The translations under genes were made by a program, and so were the position numbers. This document shows positions 16,863 to 24,895 of a DNA stretch of 64,000 nt, one piece after another. A model generated the notes under the pieces. It saw only the letters and a program-made list of their open reading frames with translations. It was not told the DNA's origin and did not search any database. Each line of letters starts with the position of its first letter. Within the stretch, counting starts at the first letter, position 1. Source of the stretch: Bradyrhizobium zhengyangense (GTDB lineage: Bacteria > Pseudomonadota > Alphaproteobacteria > Rhizobiales > Xanthobacteraceae); assembly GCF_022012435.1 (NCBI RefSeq), contig NZ_JAKLUA010000003.1, positions 186,001-250,000 on the forward strand, read 5' to 3'.

Positions 16863-18305
16863 ATGACTGAGGTCGCCGAGATCCCGGTCGATGAGCAGGA
16901 ACGTCCGCTACCGCCGCCCGCGCGCCCCGTACGGAGCGCGCTGACCGACGGGCCAATCCTGCGCACGCTGCTGGGGCTCGCCTGGCCGAACGTGGTTGCG
17001 CTCTCGGCGGGCACCTGCGTGGTGATCGCGGAGACCTCCTATATCGGTCGTCTCGGGGTGGAAGCGCTGGCCGCGATGGCGCTGGTATTTCCGACAGTGA
17101 TCCTGACCATGACAATGTCGGGCGGTGCCATGGGCGGTGCGGTCGCTTCCGCCATCGCACGTGCGCTCGGCGCCGGCGACCGCGAACGCGCCGGGACGCT
17201 CGCCGCGCACGCACTGCTGATCGGCATCACCTTCGGCCTTGTTTTTATGCTCGGCATGCTGATCTTCGGACCCAAGGTGCTCGAGATGCTCGGCGGCCGC
17301 GGCACTGTGCTGACGCATGCGATCGCCTATACCCAGGTGTTCTTCGGCGGTGCCGTGCTGCCTTGGACGCTCAATACCATGGCGGGCGTGCTGCGCGGCA
17401 CCGGCAATATGCGGCTGCCGTCGCTTCTCATCCTCAACTCGGCCGTCTGGCAGATCGTGCTCGGCGGCACGCTGGGCCTCGGGCTCGGGCCATTTCCGCA
17501 ACTCGGCATGCGCGGCGTCGCCGCTGGCGCGCTGATCGCCTATTCCATGAACATCTGCGTGATGGGCTGGTATCTCTTTTCCGGCCGCGCCCGCGTCGTT
17601 CCAAAACTCCGCGGCCTGCACATCCAATGGGTGATGTTCTTCGACATCCTGAAGGTCGGTGCCATCGCCTGCTTCTCGCCGCTGCAATCGGTGCTGACGA
17701 TCTCGATCTTCACCCACATGCTGGCCAAGTTCGGCACCGCGATCCTTGCCGGTTATGGCATCGGCGCGCGGCTCGAATTCCTACTGACCTCGATCGCGTT
17801 CTCGTTCGGCATCGCTTCGGTACCGATGATCGGCATGGCGGTCGGCGCCGGCCGGATCGCCCGCGCGCGGCGCATCGCCTGGACCGCAGGCGCCAGCGCT
17901 TTCGTTGCCGTAGGCACGCCGGCCTGCCTCGTCGCGCTGTTCCCCGATCTCTGGGTCAATATCTTCACGGATAGTGCCACGGTGCGCGCGACCAGCCATC
18001 AATATCTGTCGACGGTGGCGCCGTTCTACGCCTTCATCGGCCTCGCCTCGACGATGTACTTCTCCTCGCAAGGTGCAGCCAAGGTGATCGGCCCGGTGCT
18101 GGCGCAGACGGCGCGGCTGATCTACATCTCTGCCTGCGGCTGGTGGTTGTCGACGCACGACGCCACCGCACAAAGCTTCTTCTGGCTCGCCGCGAGCTCG
18201 ATGGTCGTGCTCGGCGTGCTCTCATGCTCCAGCGTGGTGCTGACGCGCTGGGGGCCGCGCCAAGCGAAACCGTCGGTCCGTCCGGCGCTCTCGGCCGCCG
18301 ACTAG
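16863..18305 (+). CDS. MATE family multidrug/toxin efflux transporter
   Basis: Inner-membrane exporter of 480 residues with about twelve hydrophobic segments in two similar halves, the MATE arrangement. Typical sequence includes ILRTLLGLAWPNVVALSAG at the start of the first half and the GALGAG-like ARALGAGDRERAGTLA loop. It exports cationic or metabolite substrates by ion antiport; the substrate cannot be read from the sequence. The start at 16863 has GAGAGGA immediately upstream. Its stop overlaps the stop of the convergent Met/Gly-rich gene (18302-18305). Confidence 0.9.
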   Translation: MTEVAEIPVDEQERPLPPPARPVRSALTDGPILRTLLGLAWPNVVALSAGTCVVIAETSYIGRLGVEALAAMALVFPTVILTMTMSGGAMGGAVASAIARALGAGDRERAGTLAAHALLIGITFGLVFMLGMLIFGPKVLEMLGGRGTVLTHAIAYTQVFFGGAVLPWTLNTMAGVLRGTGNMRLPSLLILNSAVWQIVLGGTLGLGLGPFPQLGMRGVAAGALIAYSMNICVMGWYLFSGRARVVPKLRGLHIQWVMFFDILKVGAIACFSPLQSVLTISIFTHMLAKFGTAILAGYGIGARLEFLLTSIAFSFGIASVPMIGMAVGAGRIARARRIAWTAGASAFVAVGTPACLVALFPDLWVNIFTDSATVRATSHQYLSTVAPFYAFIGLASTMYFSSQGAAKVIGPVLAQTARLIYISACGWWLSTHDATAQSFFWLAASSMVVLGVLSCSSVVLTRWGPRQAKPSVRPALSAAD

Positions 18306-18805
18306 CGATGCTTGTGGCGGCGATGGCCGCCACCGCCGAGATTGGCGAGCCGCATGATCTGCGGGATCATCGCCATCATGTCGCCGCCGCCGGCGCCGCC
18401 GAGCATGCCCATGATATCGCCGCCGCCCATGCCGCCCATTCCCATCGGGACTGTGCCTCCGCCCATCGGCGCATAACCGGCGCCGTAATTGGGCGCGCCG
18501 AACCCGTCGCCGAGATTGCCGCCGGCGAGGCCGCCCATGCCGCCGCCCATCATGCCGCCGAACCCGCCGCCACCATTCTCCATCATGCGGCTCATCATCG
18601 GGCCCATGGTCTGCATCAGCATGGCGAAGCGGCGCTTGCCCATCTTCGCCTTCATCATCTCCAGCATCGGCGCCATCTGGGTCATCATGTCCTGCCCTCC
18701 GGCACCTCCGCCGCCGAGGAATTGCGCCTTCGCCGGCGCGCTCGAAATCGAAAGCAGCAGCAACACGGCAGCTGCCTGGCAGATCACCTTGTCCGCACCT
18801 CTCAT
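18302..18805 (-). CDS. Secreted Met/Gly-rich low-complexity protein
   Basis: 167 residues: signal peptide ending near AKAQ (about residue 28), then a region extremely rich in Met and Gly (about 28 Met). MM pairs and MGGGM-type repeats run through most of the protein, and it ends in a basic histidine-containing tail HRRHKHR. Such Met clusters can bind Cu(I), but low-complexity structural roles are equally possible. The ATG at 18805 has GAGGAG six bases upstream. The mature part has no recognised domain. It overlaps the convergent MATE stop by four bases. Confidence 0.72.
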   Translation of the reverse strand: MRGADKVICQAAAVLLLLSISSAPAKAQFLGGGGAGGQDMMTQMAPMLEMMKAKMGKRRFAMLMQTMGPMMSRMMENGGGGFGGMMGGGMGGLAGGNLGDGFGAPNYGAGYAPMGGGTVPMGMGGMGGGDIMGMLGGAGGGDMMAMIPQIMRLANLGGGGHRRHKHR

Positions 18806-18905
18806 GGCATGCTCCTCGCGTGCGTGGCGCCGCCGGGAGAGCGAGGCCGTCAGGACGCACGCGGCCATGGTTACGGCCGATGAGGCGCGGGCTCTGTGAG
18901 AAAGA

Positions 18906-19298
18906 TCACGCAGGAAATGCTTTGTGCATGGCGGCGACAGCCGCCTTGGTCTGCTCCTGCACGTAAGTCGCAAGCTCGTTCGGCAGCATGTCGATGGTCC
19001 AGACCAGGCGGCATTTCGTCTCGCCATCGGCGATCACCTGTACCGAGGCGCTGTAGTGCTTCAGCCGCTCGTTGTTGATGGCGTAAACCAGCCGCTGCCT
19101 GATATCGTCGCGATCGACCAGCACCTCGCGGGCGTCAGAGCCATTGGCGAAGGTGACGATACGCGCATCGCCGTCGAGCCGGCATGCCGTGACGAAGCCC
19201 GGCACCAGCCGCTGAGGCAGCGCGCCAAAATCGCGCACTGCGTCCCAGACGTCGCGGGCCGGGGCGGGGAGGGAGACGTCGTTGTGGATGGAGGCCAT
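18906..19298 (-). CDS. SRPBCC superfamily (polyketide cyclase/START-like) protein
   Basis: A 130-residue single-domain protein of the SRPBCC fold: HNDVSLPAPARDVWDAVRDFG at the start, then a beta-sheet core (RLVYAINNERLKHYSASVQV, KCRLVWTIDMLPNE), and a long C-terminal helix ending AAMHKAF. Members bind hydrophobic ligands in a deep pocket; some are cyclases or dehydratases, many are uncharacterised. Its position between the Met-rich gene and a VOC-family gene does not define a substrate. A repeat lies immediately upstream. Confidence 0.82.
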   Translation of the reverse strand: MASIHNDVSLPAPARDVWDAVRDFGALPQRLVPGFVTACRLDGDARIVTFANGSDAREVLVDRDDIRQRLVYAINNERLKHYSASVQVIADGETKCRLVWTIDMLPNELATYVQEQTKAAVAAMHKAFPA

Positions 19299-19334
19299 GA
19301 AAGTATCCTTGATTTCGGTAAGTGGTCGCCAAGT

Positions 19335-19430
19335 CCTCCGTCATTGCGAGCGCAGCGAAGCAATCCAGAAATGTCTCCGTGGAAACAGCCTGGATTGCTT
19401 CGTCGCATGGGCTCCTCGCAATGACGGAGG
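19335..19430. repeat. Dispersed palindrome, GTCATTGCGAG family
   Basis: Perfect 16-base arms CCTCCGTCATTGCGAG (19335-19350) and CTCGCAATGACGGAGG (19415-19430), with an inner pair CGAAGCAATCCA / TGGATTGCTTCG. The element lies between two minus-strand genes and has the look of a non-autonomous mobile palindrome. Confidence 0.85.
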
Positions 19431-19437
19431 AGAGAGC

Positions 19438-19797
19438 TCACGTGCAAACCGCCTCGACATTGTTGCCGTCGGGATCGATCAAGAACGCCGCGTAGTAAGT
19501 CGGACTGTAATCCTTGCGCGGGCCGGCGCCGCCATTGTCATGGCCGCCGCTCTTCAGGCCCTCGCGGTGAAACGCCTTCACGGCATCATGGTTCTTGGCG
19601 CGAAACGCGATGTGTGCGCCGTCGGCCTTACGGCCCTTGTTCAGATGCAGCCAGAGCGCCGGCTCGCCCTTCGGCCCGAAGCCGGCATAGCCGTCGCCGC
19701 TCGAGCACAGCACGTAACCGAGCGGCGCCAGCGCCGCGGTGTAGAAGCGCGTGGCGGCGTCGAGGTCGGCAACGCGCAATCCGATATGGTCATACAT
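19438..19797 (-). CDS. VOC family (glyoxalase-fold) protein
   Basis: 119 residues with the two beta-alpha-beta-beta-beta modules of the vicinal oxygen chelate fold: MYDHIGLRVADLDAATRFYTAALAPLGY at the start and FLIDPDGNNVEAVC at the end. Candidate metal ligands are His4 (in YDHIGLRV), a histidine in the GAHIAFRA strand, and the C-terminal glutamate in NNVEAVC. This suggests a metal-dependent lyase, dioxygenase or resistance protein, but the substrate is unknown. The ATG at 19797 is preferred because GGAG lies six bases before it; an in-frame ATG four codons upstream has no such signal. Confidence 0.85.
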   Translation of the reverse strand: MYDHIGLRVADLDAATRFYTAALAPLGYVLCSSGDGYAGFGPKGEPALWLHLNKGRKADGAHIAFRAKNHDAVKAFHREGLKSGGHDNGGAGPRKDYSPTYYAAFLIDPDGNNVEAVCT

Positions 19798-19852
19798 GGT
19801 CGTCTCCATTGCAAAGCGCGCCGCTCGTGGCGCGCGCCGGAGAGGACCCTAG

Positions 19853-20692
19853 TCAGTTGAGCGCTAGCCGCTCTTGGAGAATCTTGCGCTTGCCCTTCGA
19901 GGCCTGCCGGAACTTGGTCGGCGACAAGCCGGCGGCGCGATGGAAGGTGCGGACGAAGTTGGAGAGGTCGCCGAAGCCGACGTCATAGGCGATGTCGGTG
20001 ACCGCGATGTCGTCGTCGGTGAGCAGGCGTGCCGCGTGCCGCAGCCGCGAGCGCACCAGATATTGATGCGGAGTGACGCCGAGCACGTTGGAGAACAGCC
20101 GCAGGAAATGGAACGGGCTCAAATCTGCTAGGCGTGCAGCTTGTTCGAGATCGATCTCCGCGTGCGAATTGTCGTCGATCCACAACGCGGCCTCGACCGC
20201 ACGGCGGCGATCGCGCGCCGTCGGCGTCGCCGGCTTTCGCGGCTTGCCCGACACCACGTCAACAAAGCGGCTCGCAAAAATCTGGCCGACCTCGTCGAGG
20301 CCCAAATCGCTGTTGCCATCTGCCGCCGTCTGGGCAAGCTCGCCCAGCACCATCAGCTCGGGCAGCGGCGGTGTCGCCCCAACCTGCCAGGTCTCACGCC
20401 GCCCGCCGAGGGCATCGACCAGAGTCTCGCTGAAGAAGAAGCCGAGGCAGACGTCGCCCGACACATGCTCATGCGTGCAGGTGTATTCCTCGCCGGGCGC
20501 GCCGACCAGCAGCGAACCCGCCACCAGCTCGAAGAAGCCGGCGCGGCAATGGCAGCCAAAGCTGCCTGAGCGGACATAGGCGATGGAATGGCCGGTGCGG
20601 CACTCGGCAAACGGGGTGTCGCCCGGCCCCGCGTCGCAGCGAAACTCGGAGACCGTCATCGTCTGTGTCGTCAGCAGCGTGGTCGCATCCAT
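19853..20692 (-). CDS. AraC family transcriptional regulator
   Basis: 279 residues. The N-terminal half (1-150) is a cupin-like ligand-binding region with several cysteines (C19, C31, FGCHC at 48-50, C71, C82). The C-terminal half holds the two AraC helix-turn-helix motifs: [19 protein letters not shown] and [29 protein letters not shown]. The start lies nine bases after the stop of the ogt-type methyltransferase gene, so the two are co-transcribed. This recalls Ada, where an AraC-type domain and a methyltransferase are fused, but the Ada zinc-cysteine pattern is not evident. Inducer unknown. Confidence 0.88.
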   Translation of the reverse strand: MDATTLLTTQTMTVSEFRCDAGPGDTPFAECRTGHSIAYVRSGSFGCHCRAGFFELVAGSLLVGAPGEEYTCTHEHVSGDVCLGFFFSETLVDALGGRRETWQVGATPPLPELMVLGELAQTAADGNSDLGLDEVGQIFASRFVDVVSGKPRKPATPTARDRRRAVEAALWIDDNSHAEIDLEQAARLADLSPFHFLRLFSNVLGVTPHQYLVRSRLRHAARLLTDDDIAVTDIAYDVGFGDLSNFVRTFHRAAGLSPTKFRQASKGKRKILQERLALN

Positions 20693-20701
20693 TCCGAGTA
20701 T

Positions 20702-21280
20702 TTAGGAGGCGGACAGCGGCGGGGCAACGGGCAGCAACACCTCGAACAGCGTCTTGCTGGCGATCGGGTGGGCGCCTTCCAGCGCCAGCAGCCGTCGTTT
20801 GGAGATCACCCCGCCGTATGGCGAGATCCGGTCGGCATAGCCGCCCGCTTCCAGCACCCGGTGGCAAGGCACGATGATCATGTAGGGATTCTTGGCGATC
20901 GCTTGCGCCACCGAATGCGCGGCGCCGGAGGCGCCCAGCGCCTTGGCGATCTCGTGATAGGTGCGCGTCTCCCCTCGCTGGATGGTGCAGGTGTATTCGT
21001 AGACTCGCCGGTTGAAAGCCGGCACGTCGCCGGCATCGAGGCTGACCTCGGAAAAATCGGGGTCGCTGCCCTGCAGCAGGCCCACGATGCCCTCAATGGC
21101 GAGCTCGGTGTTGACAGGCACCGCCTGCTCACGCGCTTCGGGATGGATCTGGAAAATCCGCCGGCGAGTGTCGATCTCCCGCGCCTCGGGCAATTGCACG
21201 GCGACCACGCCGGTGCTGCTCCAGATGATGCCGCAGCGCCCGATCGCCGTGTCGAATATCGTGTAGGCACGCCCCACCAT
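20702..21280 (-). CDS. ogt: Methylated-DNA--[protein]-cysteine S-methyltransferase
   Basis: Suicide repair enzyme that moves methyl groups from O6-methylguanine in DNA to its own cysteine. The 192-residue product has the defining active site IIVPCHRVLEAGG (acceptor cysteine in PCHR), the preceding Asn-hinge helix (AIAKNPYM), and the DNA-binding helix ETRTYHEIAKALG. The ATG at 21280 gives the usual length; the open frame extends 39 codons further without signals. It is the first gene of a two-gene operon with an AraC regulator. Symbol assigned by domain class; ada-type naming is equally possible. Confidence 0.9.
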   Translation of the reverse strand: MVGRAYTIFDTAIGRCGIIWSSTGVVAVQLPEAREIDTRRRIFQIHPEAREQAVPVNTELAIEGIVGLLQGSDPDFSEVSLDAGDVPAFNRRVYEYTCTIQRGETRTYHEIAKALGASGAAHSVAQAIAKNPYMIIVPCHRVLEAGGYADRISPYGGVISKRRLLALEGAHPIASKTLFEVLLPVAPPLSAS

Positions 21281-21401
21281 GCACACGCCCCACTCAGTGC
21301 ACGTTTCTCCCCCGACAGAGCAATCATAACACTGCCACAATTCGGCGCACCTGGAATCTTGCCAGGACGTTAACATCGGTCCGGCCTGACGCGCCAAACC
21401 G

Positions 21402-21430
21402 CTTGGCGCCGGACACCGTCTCGGCTAATC
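21402..21430 (+). promoter_or_regulatory. Candidate promoter for tRNA-Gly
   Basis: CTTGGC (21402-21407), a 17-base spacer, and CTAATC (21425-21430) resemble the alphaproteobacterial housekeeping pattern CTTGAC-N17-CTATAT, with a better match in the -35 than the -10. Transcription would start about 20 bases before the tRNA. Confidence 0.35.
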
Positions 21431-21456
21431 AGGGTGGGCGCAGGACACGCGCATAG

Positions 21457-21530
21457 GCGGGCGTAGTTCAATGGTAGAACGGCAGCTTCCCAAGCTGCAT
21501 ACGAGGGTTCGATTCCCTTCGCCCGCTCCA
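21457..21530 (+). tRNA. tRNA-Gly (anticodon CCC)
   Basis: A complete 74-base cloverleaf: acceptor stem GCGGGCG / CGCCCGC, D-arm with GTTCAATGGTAGAAC, anticodon stem GCAGC / GCTGC with loop TTCCCAA (anticodon CCC, reading GGG), T-arm GAGGG-TTCGATT-CCCTT, discriminator T, and an encoded 3' CCA. It lies 16 bases before rpiB on the same strand. Confidence 0.97.
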
Positions 21531-21546
21531 ATCCCCGGGACAGCAA

Positions 21547-21996
21547 ATGGCCGACAACGACGAAACCACGCGCTTGGTCGCGATTGCCTGTGATCACGGG
21601 GGCTTTGCCCTCAAGGAAGCGCTGAAGTCAGCGTTGCCCGATGTGACATGGCTGGACCTCGGCACCGATAGCGCCGCGTCCGTCGACTATCCTGACTTCG
21701 CCCACAAGCTCGCCGACGCCATCAAGGACGGCAGGGCGGGGCGCGGCATCCTGATCTGCGGATCGGGCATCGGCATTTCCATCGCTGCCAATCGTCATGC
21801 CCATATCCGTTGCGCGCTCGTGCATGATGTCACCGGCGCACGGCTGTGCCGCCAGCACAATGACGCCAATGTTCTGGCGCTCGGCGGACGCACGACGGGC
21901 GACGTGGTGGCAAAGGAATGCGTCGAAGCGTTCCTGGGTACGGCCTTCGAGGGCGGGCGCCATCAAAAGCGCATCGACAAGCTGGGGCCCTGCTAG
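21547..21996 (+). CDS. rpiB: Ribose-5-phosphate isomerase B
   Basis: Interconverts ribose 5-phosphate and ribulose 5-phosphate in the pentose phosphate pathway. The 149-residue product matches RpiB: ACDHGGFALKE near the N-terminus (Asp of the substrate site), the catalytic-cysteine region GILICGSGIGISIAANR, and HNDANVLALGGR. Related LacAB/RpiB enzymes isomerise other sugar phosphates, but the full-length single-subunit form and the sequence favour RpiB. The ATG lies 16 bases after the tRNA and has GGGA as a weak ribosome-binding site. Confidence 0.93.
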   Translation: MADNDETTRLVAIACDHGGFALKEALKSALPDVTWLDLGTDSAASVDYPDFAHKLADAIKDGRAGRGILICGSGIGISIAANRHAHIRCALVHDVTGARLCRQHNDANVLALGGRTTGDVVAKECVEAFLGTAFEGGRHQKRIDKLGPC

Positions 21997-22003
21997 GGGC
22001 CGC

Positions 22004-22999
22004 TCAACCCGGCAAGCTCCGCAGGAAGTCGACGAGCGCCGCATTCACCTCGGCTGGCCGCTCCTGCTGCGTCCAGTGTCCGCAACCCGGCAGCATCTTG
22101 ATCTCGCGCAGCTGTGGCACCCATTGCTTCATGTTGGCGAGATGCTCGGCCGCGCCGGGAAAGGCGATGACCATGTCGAGGTCGCCGGCGATGAACAGCG
22201 TGGGCACGGTTACCTTCACGCCCTCGAAGGCGCCCATCAGCTCCCAGTTGTGATCGATGTTGCGGTAATAGTTGAGCGGTCCGCGAAAACCGCTGCGGGC
22301 GAATTCGGCGGCGTAATAGTCGAGGTCGGCGGCGCTGAGCCATGACGGCAGCGGCACCGGCACTTTCGGCAGCAAGCCGTCCTTGCGCGAGACCATGCCG
22401 ACGCCTTTTGACGTCTGGCCGCTCGCAGCCGCCATGGCGCGAATGGCGGTGACGCCCTCGCCGGAGCCCCCGAACAGCATCGCGGCGAGCGTCTTGCGCG
22501 GGTCCGCTTCGAACTCCGCTTCGGCGACGCCAGGCTGCTGAAAGTAAAGTTGATAGAACTGGGCTTCCTCAGTCTGCGGCATCACGCTGGTCGGGCGCAC
22601 GTCGCTGCGCGGGCGATAAGGCACGCTGAGAATGGCGGCGGCGCGAAAGCGGTCGGGGCGTAGCCGGGCCGCGTGCCAAGCGATCCCCGCGCCCCAGTCA
22701 TGGCCGACGATGATGGCGCTCTTTGCCTCGAACGCATCGAGCACGCCGACGAGATCGCCGATCATATGGAAAATCGTGTACTGGTCGATCGCCTCGGGCT
22801 TGTCGCTCTTGCCATAGCCGCGCATGTCGGGCGCGACGGCATGGTAGCCGGCCGCCGCCAGCGCCTCGATCTGATGGCGCCAGGAGTACCAGCCTTCGGG
22901 AAAGCCGTGGCAGAGCAGCACCAGCGGACCCTCGCCCTGTTCGGCGACGTTGAGGCTGATGCCATTGGCCTTGATCGTCCGCTGCGTCGGTCCGCTCAT
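22004..22999 (-). CDS. Alpha/beta hydrolase, epoxide hydrolase-like
   Basis: 331-residue cytoplasmic enzyme of the alpha/beta-hydrolase fold. The oxyanion motif HGFPEGWYSWRHQ (residues 31-43), the sequence MRGYGKSDKP, and the nucleophile Asp101 in VGHDWGAGIAW are those of soluble epoxide hydrolases rather than esterases, which carry Ser here. The catalytic His is in GCGHWTQQERP, and tyrosines in the cap region (YYRNIDHNWE) can polarise the epoxide. It should hydrolyse an epoxide to a diol; the natural substrate is not indicated. It is convergent with rpiB. Confidence 0.9.
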   Translation of the reverse strand: MSGPTQRTIKANGISLNVAEQGEGPLVLLCHGFPEGWYSWRHQIEALAAAGYHAVAPDMRGYGKSDKPEAIDQYTIFHMIGDLVGVLDAFEAKSAIIVGHDWGAGIAWHAARLRPDRFRAAAILSVPYRPRSDVRPTSVMPQTEEAQFYQLYFQQPGVAEAEFEADPRKTLAAMLFGGSGEGVTAIRAMAAASGQTSKGVGMVSRKDGLLPKVPVPLPSWLSAADLDYYAAEFARSGFRGPLNYYRNIDHNWELMGAFEGVKVTVPTLFIAGDLDMVIAFPGAAEHLANMKQWVPQLREIKMLPGCGHWTQQERPAEVNAALVDFLRSLPG

Positions 23000-23160
23000 G
23001 TCGTCGCCTCCCGCTCATCGTTGTTGCGCGCATTCTAATCAAGGCTACAGGCCCGGCAAAGATTCTAATATATTAGCCTCTCGTGTCCGGCATTCACGGC
23101 CCGCCCGGCCTAAGCTGCTGTCGCCCTCATGGGTGCGGTCCTCATGTCGGGTAAATTTGG

Positions 23161-23766
23161 ATGAAGACCAAGGCCTACGACAAAATGGACCAGCAAAAAC
23201 TCGACCGCGCGATCGGTCGCCGCTTGAAGATCTTGAGGACGCAGGCCGGCATGACCTTGAACGAGCTCGCCAGCCGCTCGGGTGTCAGCCGGGCCATGAT
23301 CGGGCGGGTGGAGCGGGCGCAGAGCAGCGCGACCGCGGCGCTGCTCAACAAGCTCTGCGCAGCGCTCGACGTCTCGCTCAGCGACGTCGTCGCTCTCTCG
23401 GAGAAGCCGCCGGAGCGGCTGACGCGGCTCGCCGATCAGCCGCAATGGCGCGATCCCGAAAGCGGCTACCGGCGGCGCCATGCCTCGCCGGTCGACGCAG
23501 CCAGCGGCATCGAGATCATCGTCGTCGACATGCCGGCCGGCGCGCGTGTGCCTTACAGCCCTTGGGGCCGCAACGCCTTCACCCAGCAGCTGCTGATGCT
23601 GGAGGGCGCGGTCTGCGTGCATATCGACGCCAAGACGGTGCGGCTGCGCGAAGGCGACTGTCTCGACTTCGACGTGATGCGCGCGGTGACCTTCGAGAAC
23701 GAAACCAAACAGGATGCCCGCTACGTCATCATCACGCGGCGCGGCACATCTTACGGGAAATTATGA
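23161..23766 (+). CDS. XRE family regulator with C-terminal cupin domain
   Basis: 201 residues: an N-terminal helix-turn-helix of the XRE type (about residues 13-70, IGRRLKILRTQAGMTLNELA, GVSRAMIGRVERAQ) and a C-terminal cupin barrel (about 110-195, with GDCLDFDVMRAVTFEN). Such proteins sense a small molecule through the cupin domain and control the next gene. Its stop overlaps the start of the following acetyltransferase gene (ATGA), so the pair is translationally coupled and the acetyltransferase is the likely target. The ligand is unknown. Confidence 0.88.
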   Translation: MKTKAYDKMDQQKLDRAIGRRLKILRTQAGMTLNELASRSGVSRAMIGRVERAQSSATAALLNKLCAALDVSLSDVVALSEKPPERLTRLADQPQWRDPESGYRRRHASPVDAASGIEIIVVDMPAGARVPYSPWGRNAFTQQLLMLEGAVCVHIDAKTVRLREGDCLDFDVMRAVTFENETKQDARYVIITRRGTSYGKL

Positions 23767-24278
23767 TGTCGCTGATCGTACGGGACGCAACGCTGGAGGA
23801 TGCCGCGGACATCCTCGCCATCTACAATTTCGCCGCGATCAACACCACGGCGGTCTGGACCGACGGCCCGGCCGATCTCGACTCGCGGCGCGAATGGATC
23901 CGCACAAGGCAGCAGGCGGGCTATCCGGTGCTGGTGGCGATGAAGGGCGGGGACGTCGTCGGCTTCGCCTCGTTCGGCGACTTCCGTCCCTTCCCCGGCT
24001 ATCGCCACACCGTGGAGAATTCGGTCTATGTCGATGAGCGGCATCATCGCGCCGGTATCGGCCGCAGCCTGGTGGCCGCGCTGATCGAGCGCGCCACGAC
24101 GCTGAATAAGCACGCCATGATCGCGGGCATCGAGGCTCTCAATGTCGGCTCGCTCGGCCTGCACGCCTCGCTCGGCTTTGTCGAGGTCGCCCGCATGCCG
24201 GAGGTCGGCTGCAAGTTCGGCCGCTGGCTCGATCTCGTCTTCATGCAGAAGCAACTCGCAAGTGACGTGAGGCCCTGA
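23763..24278 (+). CDS. GNAT family N-acetyltransferase (phosphinothricin/methionine sulfoximine type)
   Basis: 171 residues. The sequence (VRDATLEDAADILAIYN; TVENSVYVDERHHRAGIGRSL; GIEALNVGSLGLHASLGFVEVARMPEVG; GRWLDLVFMQK) is the pattern of the phosphinothricin/methionine-sulfoximine acetyltransferase group, which acetylate amino-acid analogues using acetyl-CoA. The acetyl-CoA loop is RHHRAGIG (motif A). Start ATG at 23763 overlaps the regulator's stop. The next acetyltransferase gene begins two bases after its stop. Confidence 0.88.
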   Translation: MMSLIVRDATLEDAADILAIYNFAAINTTAVWTDGPADLDSRREWIRTRQQAGYPVLVAMKGGDVVGFASFGDFRPFPGYRHTVENSVYVDERHHRAGIGRSLVAALIERATTLNKHAMIAGIEALNVGSLGLHASLGFVEVARMPEVGCKFGRWLDLVFMQKQLASDVRP

Positions 24279-24280
24279 CG

Positions 24281-24772
24281 ATGCAGATTCGCATTGGCGA
24301 CACCTTCGATCCGCGCGTCGTCGCATTGCTCGACCATCACGTCACGGCGGCGCGGGCGCAGACCGCTCCGGGCAGCGCCCATGCGCTCGATCTCGCCGGA
24401 CTTCGCGCCAGCGACGTCGCGTTCTGGACCGGCTGGGACGGCGAGACGCTGGTCGCGACGGGCGCACTGAAGACGCTCTCGGCCCGGCATGGCGAGGTGA
24501 AATCGATGCATACGCTGCAGGCCACGCGCCGCCGCGGCTTTGGTGGCCTGATGCTCCGCCACATCATCGCCGAGGCGCGCAGGCGTGACCTGACGCGGCT
24601 GAGCCTCGAGACCGGCTCCTGGGACTATTTCAAGCCGGCGCATGCGCTCTACCAGGCCCACGGCTTCGTGCCTTGCGCCCCGTTCGAGGGCTATGTCGAG
24701 GATCCCAACAGTCTCTTCCTGACGCTCGATCTCCGCGCAGAAGCGTTTTCAAGCGAAGTGGATAACGGTTAG
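24281..24772 (+). CDS. GNAT family N-acetyltransferase with repeat-derived C-terminus
   Basis: 163-residue acetyltransferase of the GNAT fold; motif A is TRRRGFGGLMLRHIIAEARRR (acetyl-CoA pyrophosphate loop R-R-G-F-G), followed by LSLETGSWDYFKPAHALYQAHGF. Third gene of the XRE-cupin/GNAT/GNAT run. The last eleven codons (AEAFSSEVDNG) and the stop lie in a dispersed repeat that begins at 24741, so the native C-terminus was probably replaced when the element inserted. The fold itself should be intact because the core ends just before it. Substrate unknown. Confidence 0.85.
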   Translation: MQIRIGDTFDPRVVALLDHHVTAARAQTAPGSAHALDLAGLRASDVAFWTGWDGETLVATGALKTLSARHGEVKSMHTLQATRRRGFGGLMLRHIIAEARRRDLTRLSLETGSWDYFKPAHALYQAHGFVPCAPFEGYVEDPNSLFLTLDLRAEAFSSEVDNG

Positions 24773-24805
24773 CGCAAATAAAACGCGTCAAAACAAAGAG
24801 CTAGG
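24741..24805. repeat. Dispersed repeat AAGCGTTTTCAAGCGAAGTG, copy 1
   Basis: Begins inside the 3' end of the second acetyltransferase gene and runs into the gap. It shares AAGCGTTTTCAAGCGAAGTG, GATA-CGGTT and AAAACGCGTCAAA with copy 2 at 42851. This is a family I associate with many copies in Bradyrhizobium. Confidence 0.85.
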
Positions 24806-24895
24806 CGAAGTCCCGGCGCAACCGGCACTCGAAAATGCCGTCATGTCCCTCAAAATGAGTTGCGCACCTCAAAACGCCTCTGCTAGCCTTCAGTC

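Noticed and set aside
18380..18620. Short-period repeats suggestive of a repeat array or CRISPR
   Set aside because: The periodicity comes from Gly/Met codons (GGC, ATG) within a coding sequence; no spacers or direct repeats of CRISPR form.
19853..20692. True Ada protein
   Set aside because: The AraC protein lacks the Ada cysteine spacing and carries no methyltransferase domain; the methyltransferase is a separate gene.
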